Positions 1 to 10,100 of a stretch of 17,274 bases of DNA are shown in pieces. The notes beneath the pieces are model-generated. The model ran no database searches. It was not told the origin of the DNA and was given only the letters and a program-made list of their open reading frames with translations. Location of the stretch: the NCBI GenBank assembly GCA_050258555.1, contig JBLMZA010000146.1:1-17274 (forward strand). The letters are read 5' to 3'. This stretch comes from CAISDA01 sp050258555 (GTDB lineage Bacteria; Bacteroidota; Ignavibacteria; UBA10030; UBA8401). The position numbers and the translations under genes were made by a program. The stretch's first letter is position 1. The number at the start of each line of letters is the position of its first letter.

Positions 1-2905
1 GTGTGTACTGGCCCGTCGGCGTCGTATCGGACAACGCCTTCGTGAATGTGATCTTGATGTCGAAGGGCGCAACGCGCGCCACACCGACCGTGGACTTGTC
101 CATCACGACGATCACACCCGTGGGTTTCGTTCCCTGGAAGCTCGAGCGCGACGAATCGAGCGCGAGCGGCTCGTCGGTCACGAACGGACGGACGCCGTCG
201 AACACCGGATTGTTGTCCTGTCCCGAAATCGAAACGCTGTTGAGCACGGGATAATACTTATAGGAAACGGTGTAGATCTTGTCCTTCGCCAGCACGCCGC
301 TCGTGCGGCCCTTGATCTGTCCGCCGGAGGAATCGACTACGATCTGCGATGAAGGAATGACCACATCGCCGTCCGAGACGACGACGCTCGAGCGCACGAT
401 GTAGCGGTTCTGCAGTCCGGCATAGAGCGTGTCGCGGCCCTGCACCTTTTCCGTCACCGGCGTATCGCGCAGCACGTTGTAGGCGATGACGCTGTCGGCA
501 CCCTTCTTGATCTTTTTGAACGAAATCTGATACGAGCTGTTCGTGAGCGCCTTCGAGTTGAGCACCTGGAAGCGCATCGTTCCCGTCGCATTGCCCTGCG
601 TATGCGTGGTCGTGATGCCCGCGGCGATATCGGCAGCCGAACTCACCACGCCTGCAGCCGGTGTACCCGGCACAACGGCAAGCGTGTTGACGTCGTATTT
701 GTATTCCTGCGTCACGGCATCGCGCTGTATGATCGCCTGCGTTTCGGTCGGCGGCAGCTTCAGGCTCGCGCTGTAGGCGCCGTGATCGAATGCCACGACG
801 GCATAGTAATAGGTCTTGCCGTTGGTCACGGTCGAATCGACGAACTGATGGCGCAGACCGCTGTTGTCCGAAGGTTCGCCCATGTAATATTTCACGAAGC
901 GTCCCTGGTATTCGGCCGGATGGAATCCGCCGGCATACAATGTCTTCAGCGAATCGTTCCAGGGAAGATGCCACTGGGCGCCGGGCAGCGCGCGGCCGAT
1001 GAACGGCGTGCCGTTGCCGTCGGTGACCGTGTAGACGTCGCTGAATGTGTAATCTTCAGAACGGTAGATCTTGTAGCCTTCAAAGTCGTTGACGTTCAAG
1101 AGCGGATCGACGCCCTCTTCAGCGGCGGTATCCCAATAGAGCGTCACGCGCTTGTCGCCGGGCACGGCCACAACATGCGGCTTCGGCGGCGGCTGCGCGA
1201 AGCGGTAGTTCGCCTCGAGCACGCGCTGGGCGGTCTCGGAATTCAGAAGCAGATCCGTCAGGTTCGAGCCCATCATGAGCGCGATCGAGAAGCGCTGGCG
1301 GTCGCCCTGATGCAGCGTGAAGGGTCCGCAGCCATAGAGGAAAATATTGTCGCCGGTCGGCGTCGTTCCGCCGGGCAGCGTGAGCAGATCGAGTCCGGTC
1401 GAATCCATGTCGGCCGAGATCTTGTCGTACATCAGGATGTCGTTTTTCGGACGGTTGTCGCCGCCGAAGACCAAGGCCCAGAAGCTCTTCAATCCGATCT
1501 GATCGGACTCGTTCACATCGCGGAAGCCGAAGTTCGGCTCGGAACCGAGCCACGTGCCGTCGGCGCCGATCTTCTGATCGGGAACGCCGTTGCCTTCGCC
1601 TTCATCGCCCGTGCCGGCAATGCCGTCGATGCCGACGTCGTCTCTCGTGACATCCCAGTTGCCGTTTTCATCGCCGGACCAGTGCGGCTTCGGTTCGCCG
1701 TAAAAGGCTCTGTACTTTGCGAGATCGGAAATGCGGCTGGTCATCGTTCCGTTGTCCAGGTACACGCCTTTGTCGTTGAACGGATCCTCGTCTGTCAATC
1801 CGTCGTCGTCATTATCGATCTGGTCGCGGCTGTTGGTCGGGCTTTCGAGGAACTTGTAGCCGAAATATCCCGGCGTGATCGTCGCGATGTCGCCCTTGTT
1901 GTCGGGATCCCAGGCGTAGACGAGATTGCGCGAGCGTCCGGATGTCAGGATGCCGTTCACGTATGTGAGATCGACGCCGTTCTTGAAGACCGTGCCTTCG
2001 CGCGCGGGAATGAACGATGCGGCGTCGTCCGAATAGTTGTTCTGCCCGCCGATATGCGGATCGCCGAACATGCCGAAGAACACCTTGTCCAGCACCTTCG
2101 GACTCGGATTCTCGACCGTGTAGACAAGGAAGATGATGTCCTCTGCCAGCGGATTGGAATACTGGAACGTACGGACTTCGAGATTCACGCCGAGGCCGCG
2201 CTTTGTCGAATCATCGGGGAACGGATAATACGCCCACTCCTTCTTCGTCCAGTCGTCGACCGCGTAATACACTTCTTCATCCGGCACCGTGGAGTTGCCT
2301 CCGAGATAGGACGGATACACATACTGTCCGAGCACGGAATTGTACCACGATTCGGGCCACGAAGGCGGACGAAGCCGGAGGTCGTTCCCCACTTTCGCGC
2401 GCGCTCCCCAGCTGGCGATGTCGGGCTGACCCGGGGCCGAATAGCCCGCCTTCGGAAGCCATCCCCATTTCGTGCCGTCGGGGCCGTATTCGCCGTCCGC
2501 GCCGGCATTGAATCCTTCAGAGACGATCTTCACCGAATCGGTCTGAGAGCCGGCCTTGGGGACCTTCGATCCCACCAAGGGACCGAATTCGTAGCCGTAG
2601 CCCAGGCCGTTCCAGACAAGGTCCGTCACATTGGCCGTGGCGGTGGGATTGCTGATGGAGGAATAGTTGTAGATGATCGTCTTGATCTTGTTGCCCTGTA
2701 TGACGAGACTCTTGATCTCTGAACGCAGGCCCGATGCCTTCTGCATGCGGGCCATGAACCGTTCGCGCGAAGCGTTATACTGCTGCAGCTGTGCGGGCGT
2801 CAGTCCTTTGGCGTCTGTGGTCAGGAAGTCGATCTTCTTTTCCTGCGCCGGAAGCGACATCGAAACAAGTGCGATGAGGGCCAGCAAACGAATGACTATT
2901 TTCAT
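1..2905 (-). CDS. Giant secreted FN3/calcium-loop protein, copy A (partial, 3' end outside window)
   Basis: The frame is open from ATG at 2905 to the left edge, giving 968 codons without a stop. A hydrophobic signal peptide (MKIVIRLLALIALVSMSLPA) precedes the mature start at about QEKK. It is a clear paralog of the protein encoded at 7157-10792. Shared landmarks are W-N-GLGYGYEFGPLVG near residues 100-120, an Asp-rich loop DNDDDG near 360, the DDVGIDG block near 415-435, and a fibronectin-III-like stretch beginning PPPKPHVVAVPGDKRVTLYW near 570. At the edge it ends GQYT, which aligns with residues 981-984 of the 1211-residue paralog. About 230 residues, including the expected T9SS sorting domain, should therefore lie outside. 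The start is 37 bases after the receptor stop at 2943, with AAAGGA about 10 bases upstream. An in-frame ATG at 2914 is possible but sits too close to that site. It is probably co-transcribed with the receptor. Substrate and exact function are unknown. Confidence 0.9.
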   Translation of the reverse strand, partial: MKIVIRLLALIALVSMSLPAQEKKIDFLTTDAKGLTPAQLQQYNASRERFMARMQKASGLRSEIKSLVIQGNKIKTIIYNYSSISNPTATANVTDLVWNGLGYGYEFGPLVGSKVPKAGSQTDSVKIVSEGFNAGADGEYGPDGTKWGWLPKAGYSAPGQPDIASWGARAKVGNDLRLRPPSWPESWYNSVLGQYVYPSYLGGNSTVPDEEVYYAVDDWTKKEWAYYPFPDDSTKRGLGVNLEVRTFQYSNPLAEDIIFLVYTVENPSPKVLDKVFFGMFGDPHIGGQNNYSDDAASFIPAREGTVFKNGVDLTYVNGILTSGRSRNLVYAWDPDNKGDIATITPGYFGYKFLESPTNSRDQIDNDDDGLTDEDPFNDKGVYLDNGTMTSRISDLAKYRAFYGEPKPHWSGDENGNWDVTRDDVGIDGIAGTGDEGEGNGVPDQKIGADGTWLGSEPNFGFRDVNESDQIGLKSFWALVFGGDNRPKNDILMYDKISADMDSTGLDLLTLPGGTTPTGDNIFLYGCGPFTLHQGDRQRFSIALMMGSNLTDLLLNSETAQRVLEANYRFAQPPPKPHVVAVPGDKRVTLYWDTAAEEGVDPLLNVNDFEGYKIYRSEDYTFSDVYTVTDGNGTPFIGRALPGAQWHLPWNDSLKTLYAGGFHPAEYQGRFVKYYMGEPSDNSGLRHQFVDSTVTNGKTYYYAVVAFDHGAYSASLKLPPTETQAIIQRDAVTQEYKYDVNTLAVVPGTPAAGVVSSAADIAAGITTTHTQGNATGTMRFQVLNSKALTNSSYQISFKKIKKGADSVIAYNVLRDTPVTEKVQGRDTLYAGLQNRYIVRSSVVVSDGDVVIPSSQIVVDSSGGQIKGRTSGVLAKDKIYTVSYKYYPVLNSVSISGQDNNPVFDGVRPFVTDEPLALDSSRSSFQGTKPTGVIVVMDKSTVGVARVAPFDIKITFTKALSDTTPTGQYT

Positions 2906-2942
2906 GTGAGACATTTCCTTTGTGAACAGTAATTTTCTCATG

Positions 2943-5837
2943 TTAGAAATAGAGCGACACGCCGAGACGCACCAGGCGGGGACGGCTCACGTTGGTCGGA
3001 TCGACGAAATAATTGTCGATCGTCGACAGCGGAATCAAGCCGGCATCGCCGCGGACGATGCGGCTGCGGATCTGACTGAACTGCTGGGGATTGGCGACCT
3101 GGTCGGCGCTGTAGAGCGCGCGTCCCGAATTGGTCCACACATCGGTTTCGTTCTGCGTATCGAGCAGATTGTCGACCAGCAGGAAGACCGAGCAGTGCAG
3201 ATCGCCGAAGGCGAAGTATTTTTCGGCCTTCAGATCGATGGACCACTGGAAGGGCTTCGTCGAGCTGTTCTGGACAAACTGCGTCTGCTGGAGCGAAAGG
3301 CTGGCCGGAATCGATGCTGTATAGGGCGAACCGGTGCGCATGCGCCAGATCGTGCTCACCGTATAATTGTCGGGATCGCTCAGATTCAAGGTCGCATTCA
3401 GCGTATGCGAGCGGTCGAAGTCGAGCGGCACAAGGAACGTCTCGGCGCTCTTTCCGGATTTTTCGCTGAAGAAGAAGTCTTCGACGGGCTGTGTCCGGTT
3501 GCCTTCCGACACGGCGAACGTATAATCGAGCGATGCCGAGAAGAGGCTGCCGGGAGCGCGGCGCTGGAAGAGCGACACGGTGAGGCCGCGTGAGTTGGCA
3601 TAGGCCAGGTTCGTGAGCACGTAATAGCGCTGGTCGCCTTTGGCCGTCACGACAAGCTGCGAGAAGATATAGTCGCGCACGTCCTTATAGAAGCCCACGA
3701 CTTCCATCCTGAGATCGGGCGTGAAACCCTGCGTGAGGCCGATCTCGTACTGCACCGAACGCTGCGGTTTCACATCGGCGTTGCCGAATGTCGGCGTCGA
3801 GCCGTCGGGAGCGCGGAAGTTCGCATTCGTGTAGAGCGATGAGAGGTTGCCGAACTGATAGAAATGTCCGTAGCTGAAGCGGATCACGCCCTGGTCGGTG
3901 ATCGGATAGGCGATGCTGACGCGGGGACTGATGTCCTGCTTCACCGACGCGCTGGTAAGGTCCTTCGTGAGGAAGATCGTGTCGCGCGCCGAAAGCGCGC
4001 CGCTCAGGTTCGGATTGTATTTCGCAGCCGGATCGAAAAACTCGTAGCGCAGTCCGGCGTTCAGGATGAGCGACTTGGCAAGCTCGATCTTGTCCTGTAT
4101 GTATGCCGATCCCTGCAGCGGCTCGCGCTTGTAATGCACATAGCCGGCCGACACGTCTGGAATGTGCGCCACGGGCACGCGGCCGTCCACATACACGTCC
4201 TGGAATTTCGTGATCACGTACGTCGGATCGTTCTTGTCCACAAACTGCAGCGTATAGCTTTCATAATCGATCGTGTGCTTGCGCACTTCGGCGCCGAACT
4301 TCACTTCGTGCACATCGAAGAGCTGCGCGACCATGTCGAACTTTCCGGAAATCGATTCCGTGGAGCGCGTCGTGCGGCCGAGCGAAACGCCTCCGGTCAG
4401 GAAGCTCGTATTCGGCAGCGATGTCTGATAGAAGCCGGGCAGATAGCGCGGATCGTCGTACTTGTCGTAGGCCATCGTCTTGCCTTCGTTGTAGTTGTAC
4501 GATCCTTTGAGCGTGTAGAACATCGTCGGCGAGAGCGTGTGTGTCCAGTCGAAGGAATGGATGATGCCGCGGCTGAAGTTTTCGGGACGGCCGTCGGGGT
4601 TGAACCGGTACGAGTTGTAGAGCGCGTCATAGCTCGTGCCCGCATTGGCCACAAGCTCGTATTTCAGCTTCATGGTCGATGAGAACTTATAGGCCATGTT
4701 GCCCTGCACGTTGTACGATTCGGAGGTGTTGAGCGGCACAAGCTTGCCGTCGCCCGTGGGCAGCGTGCTTTTCATCGACGTGTCGTTGGCGATCGGATTG
4801 AAATAGTATGCGGCGCTCGACGAGCCCTTGCGCGGATCGGCGATCGTCGTGACAACGCCTGCAGAATCGGTTCTCGGGAACGTCTTCGAGAACTGGTCGC
4901 GCGTCACATAGAAATCGGTCGGATTGTAGATGCGCGTGCCGTAGAGATAGCCGCGGTCGCGCTCATACACGCCGGAGGCGTAGAATGTCAGGTTGTCCCC
5001 CGCCATCGGCACGGGTCCGCCCAGCGTGCCTTCGGCGCGCACCTGGTTGAGGGCGTCGATTGTTTTGATGTTCGGGAAGACGTTGTCGCGGTTCGAAAGA
5101 TAATCGCCCGAGTGGACGCGGAGGCTTCCGGTGTATTTCGCACCGCCTTCCTTCGTCACATAGTTCACCACGCCCGAAAGCGCGTTGCCGTATTCGGCCG
5201 AGAACGTTCCGGAGGACACCGAGACTTCCTGGAGCGCGTTGGTGGCGACGCCGACCGCGCTCACATTGTTGTACGGATTGTTCACCGACATGCCGTTGAG
5301 CGTGAAGGCGATCTCATTGTCGCGCCCGCCGCGGATGTGGATCCCGCCGTCGTCCGAGACCACGACGCCGGCCTGCAATCCGATCACTTCGCTCACCGAT
5401 GTGACCGGCAGCTCCTGGAACTGCTCGGCCGTCACCGCGGCCACGGGATTGGTCTGGTCCTGGCGGATGAGCGGATTGCGCTCTCCCTGCACGACCACTT
5501 CGTTCATTTCAACGGTCGATTCGCGGAGCTGAAAGTTCAGCGTCGTGGTGTAATCGACGTTCACGCCCACGTTCACCGCCTTCGTGTTCTGATAGCCGAC
5601 ATAGCTGACGTTCACCGTATAGGATCCCGGCGGAACGTTCAGGATCACATACCGGCCTTCGATGTCCGTGGAGGCGCCGAGCGATGTGCCCTGCAGAGAA
5701 ACGGTGACCGATGGGAGTCCTTCATTGGTTTTGGCGTCCGTGATCCGTCCGGAGATTTTTCCCGTGGTGCCGGCGGACAGGTTCGAGGCGAGAAGACAGC
5801 AGGCTACCGCAATGACAACAGAGTAACGTTTGAACAT
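2943..5837 (-). CDS. SusC-like TonB-dependent outer-membrane receptor, copy A
   Basis: This 964-residue outer-membrane receptor is predicted to import or sense an unknown ligand using TonB-ExbBD energy. Residues 1-22 are a signal peptide ending LSA. Residues 25-106 form a carboxypeptidase-regulatory-like beta-sandwich (GKISGRITDAKTNEGLPSV, then DIEGRYVILNVPPGSY). The EVVVQGERNPL stretch near 113-123 matches the EVVV-type putative TonB box of SusC-like proteins. The plug spans about 128-232, with HIRGGRDNEIAF, LNGMSVNNP and EYGNALSGVV. The rest is a beta-barrel with alternating aromatic residues. It contains NLLDTQNETDVWTNSGRA near the end and finishes in LGVSLYF; the terminal Phe is typical of outer-membrane barrels. 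Length is normal for the family. It is the first gene of its transcript, with AGG about 8 bases before the ATG, followed after 37 bases by the giant secreted protein. It is paralogous to the receptor at 10836-13502. Confidence 0.93.
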   Translation of the reverse strand: MFKRYSVVIAVACCLLASNLSAGTTGKISGRITDAKTNEGLPSVTVSLQGTSLGASTDIEGRYVILNVPPGSYTVNVSYVGYQNTKAVNVGVNVDYTTTLNFQLRESTVEMNEVVVQGERNPLIRQDQTNPVAAVTAEQFQELPVTSVSEVIGLQAGVVVSDDGGIHIRGGRDNEIAFTLNGMSVNNPYNNVSAVGVATNALQEVSVSSGTFSAEYGNALSGVVNYVTKEGGAKYTGSLRVHSGDYLSNRDNVFPNIKTIDALNQVRAEGTLGGPVPMAGDNLTFYASGVYERDRGYLYGTRIYNPTDFYVTRDQFSKTFPRTDSAGVVTTIADPRKGSSSAAYYFNPIANDTSMKSTLPTGDGKLVPLNTSESYNVQGNMAYKFSSTMKLKYELVANAGTSYDALYNSYRFNPDGRPENFSRGIIHSFDWTHTLSPTMFYTLKGSYNYNEGKTMAYDKYDDPRYLPGFYQTSLPNTSFLTGGVSLGRTTRSTESISGKFDMVAQLFDVHEVKFGAEVRKHTIDYESYTLQFVDKNDPTYVITKFQDVYVDGRVPVAHIPDVSAGYVHYKREPLQGSAYIQDKIELAKSLILNAGLRYEFFDPAAKYNPNLSGALSARDTIFLTKDLTSASVKQDISPRVSIAYPITDQGVIRFSYGHFYQFGNLSSLYTNANFRAPDGSTPTFGNADVKPQRSVQYEIGLTQGFTPDLRMEVVGFYKDVRDYIFSQLVVTAKGDQRYYVLTNLAYANSRGLTVSLFQRRAPGSLFSASLDYTFAVSEGNRTQPVEDFFFSEKSGKSAETFLVPLDFDRSHTLNATLNLSDPDNYTVSTIWRMRTGSPYTASIPASLSLQQTQFVQNSSTKPFQWSIDLKAEKYFAFGDLHCSVFLLVDNLLDTQNETDVWTNSGRALYSADQVANPQQFSQIRSRIVRGDAGLIPLSTIDNYFVDPTNVSRPRLVRLGVSLYF

Positions 5838-5944
5838 AATGCAACCTGATTGTGATGGTGGATAGATTACGTCGTTACAGTATGCGGGCGATATATGTGT
5901 CGAAGATCATCCGCGTTTTGTGGCGCAGCGCTTCATTGAACGGA

Positions 5945-5973
5945 AATTTAGGCAAAGTGCATCGAACAGTCAA
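5945..5973 (-). promoter_or_regulatory. Promoter for receptor A unit
   Basis: On the minus strand TTGACT (5973-5968) is separated by 17 bases from TAAATT (5950-5945), a reasonable sigma-70-like pair. The same bases also read TTG, 20 bases, TAAATTTC, close to the Bacteroidetes -33/-7 pattern (TTTG and TAnnTTTG). Transcription would begin near 5938 and give a leader of about 100 bases before the ATG at 5837. It lies just downstream of the terminator at 6034-6074, as expected for a new transcription unit. The match is by eye only. Confidence 0.5.
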
Positions 5974-6033
5974 GGCAAAGTTCTTGTATGAAAAAGATTT
6001 ACGGTTCTCTTCTTGCGGCGGTCATGCCGGCAG

Positions 6034-6074
6034 AAAAAAAGGCCTCGTAAACCGCGTGGCGGTTCAGAGGCCTT
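6034..6074 (-). terminator. Rho-independent terminator after the PorV-like gene
   Basis: Read on the minus strand, AAGGCCTC (6074-6067) pairs perfectly with GAGGCCTT (6046-6039). An inner 6-bp stem, AACCGC (6064-6059) with GCGGTT (6055-6050), sits around a 3-base loop. The hairpin runs directly into seven T (6040-6034 on the plus strand are A). It starts 31 bases after the stop of the PorV-like gene. It separates the two leftward transcription units. No equivalent U-tract is seen for the other strand. Confidence 0.9.
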
Positions 6075-6104
6075 CCTCATCTGTGTCTATGATGGCGGAC
6101 GAAC

Positions 6105-7121
6105 TCAGAACTTGATGCCGACGGAGAAGTAATGCACCTCCTTGAGCCGGCCGAAATCCTGATAGGCATAATCTGCGACCACCGAAACCGTGCCGGTCAT
6201 GCCGTATTCGATGCCTCCGCCGAATGTCCACCCCTGCTCGGTTCCGCGCTCGAATGCCGATTTGTAGCCGCCGCGCAGAGAGACGAGATGACCCCAGGTG
6301 TATTCGATGCCGGAGTTGACATACTCGGTGTTGTCGTTCGGATGGACTGCATCGACCGCGAGCGTGAGCCGCGAATTGTCGTCCTGTATCACGTCGGTCG
6401 AGACGCCGACGCGGAACAGGAGCGGAAGCTCATACCGGTCCATCTCGTATTCCGCATTGACGATATTCTCGTTGCCGGCGCCGGACTTGACATACACGTA
6501 GGCGTCGCGGCCTTCCATCCTCATCTTGGGCCCGAAGTTCGACATGCTTGCGCCGATGCGCACGCCGTTCAGGATCGGCGCGGTGTACATCGTGCCGATA
6601 TCCATCGCGACGGAATTCGCCGATTCGTTCCAGATGTATTCATGGATGTATTTGACGTTGAATCCGATCGAGAACTTGTCGGTCAGATTGCGCGCATACG
6701 CAAGGCCGATCTGCGTGCCGCCGGCAGTGAAGCGTTCGCCGGTGCCTTCGGGCGTCTGCGTGGTCGTGACTTCCATATCGCCCACGTTCGTCGACGAGAA
6801 GCTCAGTCCGAGCGCGCCGAGACCTTCGATGTTGATGGACGCATACGCGGCGTCGTATTTCACGTCGGCGATCCAGTTGACGTGGTTGAATGCGGCTTCG
6901 GCACTCGCCATGCGCGAGAGTCCCGCCGGATTCCAATACAGCGCGGAGATGTCGTCGGCCACCGCCGTATAGGCGCCGCCCATGCCGATGGCGCGCGCGC
7001 CGACGCCGATCTTCAGAAACTGCGCCGCCGTCGTGCCGGTCTTCGTGATGACGGCGGCCTGCCCGAACAGGGCGGTCGATGAGACCAGGATCACAGCACA
7101 TATCTTAACAAGACGAACCAT
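6105..7121 (-). CDS. PorV/PorQ-like outer-membrane beta-barrel protein
   Basis: From ATG at 7121 this encodes 338 residues: a signal peptide (MVRLVKICAVILVSSTALFG-QA), then the family signature GARAIGMGGAYTAVADD at about 41-57 followed by ISALYWNPAGL (58-68). The remainder has the alternating pattern of a FadL-like barrel and ends SVGIKF with a C-terminal Phe. In T9SS, PorV binds cargo C-terminal domains at the SprA translocon and delivers them to the attachment machinery; PorQ and other paralogs have related roles. The upstream neighbour is a cargo-like protein with a T9SS-type C-terminus, so a dedicated shuttle role is inferred, not shown. The open frame extends to an ATG at 7157 that overlaps the upstream stop as TAATG. 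That start would put 12 mostly non-hydrophobic residues before the signal peptide and has no good ribosome site, so 7121 is preferred. The terminator follows 31 bases downstream. Confidence 0.9.
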   Translation of the reverse strand: MVRLVKICAVILVSSTALFGQAAVITKTGTTAAQFLKIGVGARAIGMGGAYTAVADDISALYWNPAGLSRMASAEAAFNHVNWIADVKYDAAYASINIEGLGALGLSFSSTNVGDMEVTTTQTPEGTGERFTAGGTQIGLAYARNLTDKFSIGFNVKYIHEYIWNESANSVAMDIGTMYTAPILNGVRIGASMSNFGPKMRMEGRDAYVYVKSGAGNENIVNAEYEMDRYELPLLFRVGVSTDVIQDDNSRLTLAVDAVHPNDNTEYVNSGIEYTWGHLVSLRGGYKSAFERGTEQGWTFGGGIEYGMTGTVSVVADYAYQDFGRLKEVHYFSVGIKF

Positions 7122-7126
7122 AGAGG

Positions 7127-7130
7127 CTCC
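7127..7130 (-). promoter_or_regulatory. Ribosome binding site fixing the PorV-like start
   Basis: The minus strand reads GGAG (7130-7127) followed by CCTCT and ATG at 7121, a 5-base spacer. This site, together with the signal peptide that begins at this ATG, supports 7121 over the upstream ATG at 7157. Only a weak GGTGAT lies before the 7157 ATG. Confidence 0.65.
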
Positions 7131-7156
7131 ACAAATTTTTATTGGCTTTATTGTCA

Positions 7157-10100
7157 TTACTTAATCACCGCAAACTTCAGAATCCTCTCTCCCACTCCCG
7201 GCGCCTCGATGTGCGCGATGTAGACGCCGTAGGCGACGCCGAGATTGTCGCGGTTGAGCAGATCCCAGTATTCGCGGCCGTTGTCGATGCCGCCGCTGTG
7301 GCGCAGCTCGCGCACCAGTTCGCCCGAGAGCGTGAAGATGCGGATCGTGGCTTCCTGCGGCAGATGCTCGAAGTAGATGCGCCGGCTGCCGCGCGTCGTG
7401 CCGGGAAGCCTGTCCGTCGGCTCGATGTCGTTCGAGGCGACGTACGGATTCGGCACCACCTTCACCCTGTCGAGCAGGCTGCCGGCCTTCGAGGCGTCGA
7501 ACTTCGCCGCGACGGTCGTGAACGTGAAGTGATCGGCCGAGCTGAAGGGCTGGCTCGTCACGACGTTGAAGACCTCGCCGCCGAATTTCTTATTGAGCGA
7601 ATCCTTCGGCGTGAACTTCACTTCGAACATCGTGTTGTTCGAGACGGTTCTGAACGGCGGAGGCGTCACCAGAATGAGCGGCTCTCCCCAGTCCCAGCGG
7701 TTGTTGGCCGGAGCGTTCTCTCTCACGATGACCTGCAGCGGAATCGCCTTGCGTGCGGGATCGGGCGTGATGTTTCTGACCTTGAACGGCGTCAGGATCT
7801 TCTTTCCCAGCTTCGTGTCATAGAGCGTGTCGCCGGGCACGGTGTACTGTCCCGCGGCGTTCGTATCGGACTTGGTGAATTCGAACTGCACATCGATCGG
7901 CGCGAGCTTCTTCGAGCCCGTCGAGGGATCGGAAAGCTTGTAAGCGACGAGCTTGTTGTCGATCACCCATGTGCTCTTGATCGTATCGACCGCCAGAGCC
8001 TCGTTGTTCACGAAGAGCTTCATGCCGTCGAACACGGGATTGGCCTCCTCGTTCGCCATGAGCGTGCTCGGGAGCTGTCCGTAGCTGCGGAATGTCACCT
8101 TCACCGGCACCGATTGGTTTTTCATCGCGCCGAAACCGGTCTTGCGGATCAGTCCGCGCCCGGTCTCCAGCACGTAGTCGGCGCCTTCCTTGTATGCCTG
8201 CTGCGTCGTCGCATTCACGACCGTGAGGGCGTCGTCGACGATCATGTTTGCCGTGCCAAGCTTCACGAAGTTCGTATCGCTCAGCGTCACCTCGGCGACC
8301 GACGGCGTCACGCGTGTGACGGCATAATTCAGCGCCGCGCGCTTGGCTCCGTTCGTGCCGATCGAATCGGCAAAGTCGATGCGGTACTGGATGCCCTCGC
8401 GGATGGCCAGATCGTCGATCACGCTGACGGTGATCTTACCGGTGCCCGTGCCGGAGGTGCCGATGCGGTCGAGCACCTGCGCGCTTGCGAAGCCGGGCGT
8501 CGTGTAGCCGCTCACGCGCGGACCCGGCGTGACTTCCACCGTGTTCACGTCGAATGTGAGCGCCGATGTGATCGGATCGAGGCTGATGCGCTTGGTGCAT
8601 TCGCTCGGCGCGTAGTTCGTGAAATCGCCGTGATCGTACGAAACGACAGCGTAATAATAGCGCTGCCCGTTGACGACCTTGAACGAGTCGACATACGAAT
8701 GGACGAGCCCGGTGTTGTCGCCGAGGTAGTATGCAATGCCGCGCTGGTCGTACGGAACGGGCGCGAAGCCCTGCCAGTAATCGGCGATATTCGAACCGTC
8801 ATAGACGCCGTTGCCGTTCACATCGATGAAGCGCTCGCCGAGATCATATCGGCCGTTTTTCGTCTTCGAGGTATCGTCTTCGAAGAACGGCTCGGGGCGC
8901 TTCGCGATGTCCCATTTCGCCGTCTTGCCCGTGTAATCGGTCAGCGGTTGATACAGAAGCGGCGTGCCGAATCCGTCGGTCACAAGGTTGATGTCGGTAA
9001 ACTGCGGATTCGTGCTGCGATAGATCACGTAGCCTTCGAAGTCGTTGCCCAAAATCGGGTCGGTGCTGCTTTCGGCGCCGTTGTCCCAATAGAGCGTCAC
9101 TTTTTTGTCGCCCGGCACGGCCGTAACGACCGGCTTGTCGGGCGGACGGATGAACTGATAGTTCTGATTGTAGATCAGCTGCACGGTGCGCGCGCTGATC
9201 AGCAAGTCGTTCAGATTGGCGCCCATCAACAGCGCGATCGAGAAGCGCTTGATCGAACCGTCCGTGTTCGCCTTCTTCAGAGAGATCTTGCCCGAGCCGT
9301 ACATGAATGCGATATCGGAGGCGGCGGGAATTTCATCCATCTGATTGAAATTATCCTCGAGCACGCCCCAGATCACCTCATCATCTCTCAGACGGAGCGC
9401 GCCGATGGTGAAGCTGCGGAACGCCGTAAGGCCGATCTGGTCCGACTCGTCGAGATCGGTCAGTTCGAAGTTCGGCTCGCCCGGATGGAGCGGATCGAGC
9501 GTTCCGTCGGCCATGCGTATGCCGGCCGTCGGAATGCCGTCGCCTTCGCCCATGTCGCGCGATCCCGGCACGCCGTCGATGCCGACGTCGTCCGTCTTCG
9601 GATTCCAGTCGCCGTCGTCGTCGATGCCGTTGGTCTGGCTTTCGTCGATCATCGGCAGACCGTTCTTTTTCGTATCGCCGTCGTTGTTGATGCCGTCGAT
9701 CGAATTGCCCGGACTCTCCAGGAACTTGCACGCGTCATAGTGCGTGGGAATGTTCTGGTAACCGAGTCCGTTGCCGTCCCAGAAATACACGATCGAGCGG
9801 GAATAGATCGGCACCGGCACATGCGATGCGCGGTGGAGCGAATCCATCGGCGAGATGAAATACGCGATGTCGTCCGTGTTCTCGACGCCGCCCGTGCCGC
9901 CGGCCACGCCGCCGCCCACGTCGATGTCGCCATACATGCCGAAGTACACCGTATCGAGGTCGCGCGGACTGAAGTTCTGCGCCGTGTAGATGAAGAAGAT
10001 ACAGTTCTGTGCAAGCGAAGAGCTCCACTGCAGCGCTCGGCCTTCGATCTTCACGCCCAGGCCGCGGATGGTCGTATCGTTCGGGAACGGATAGTACGGA

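Noticed and set aside
3..254. Short plus-strand frame at the left edge.
   Set aside because: It overlaps the partial giant protein in a different frame and has no recognisable features; the minus-strand frame continues smoothly and matches its paralog.
5112..5849. Possible frameshift or gene split in receptor A suggested by long opposite-strand frames.
   Set aside because: The minus-strand frame is continuous from signal peptide to C-terminal Phe, with plug and barrel motifs in the expected order.
5852..6115. An 87-codon plus-strand frame in the gap between the two leftward units.
   Set aside because: It runs through the terminator hairpin and the promoter of receptor A, has no ribosome site and no protein-like composition.
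7122..7157. Start of the PorV-like gene at 7157 with TAATG translational coupling.
   Set aside because: It would place a charged 12-residue segment ahead of a complete signal peptide, and GGAG with a 5-base spacer precedes the ATG at 7121. Coupling remains possible but is less likely.
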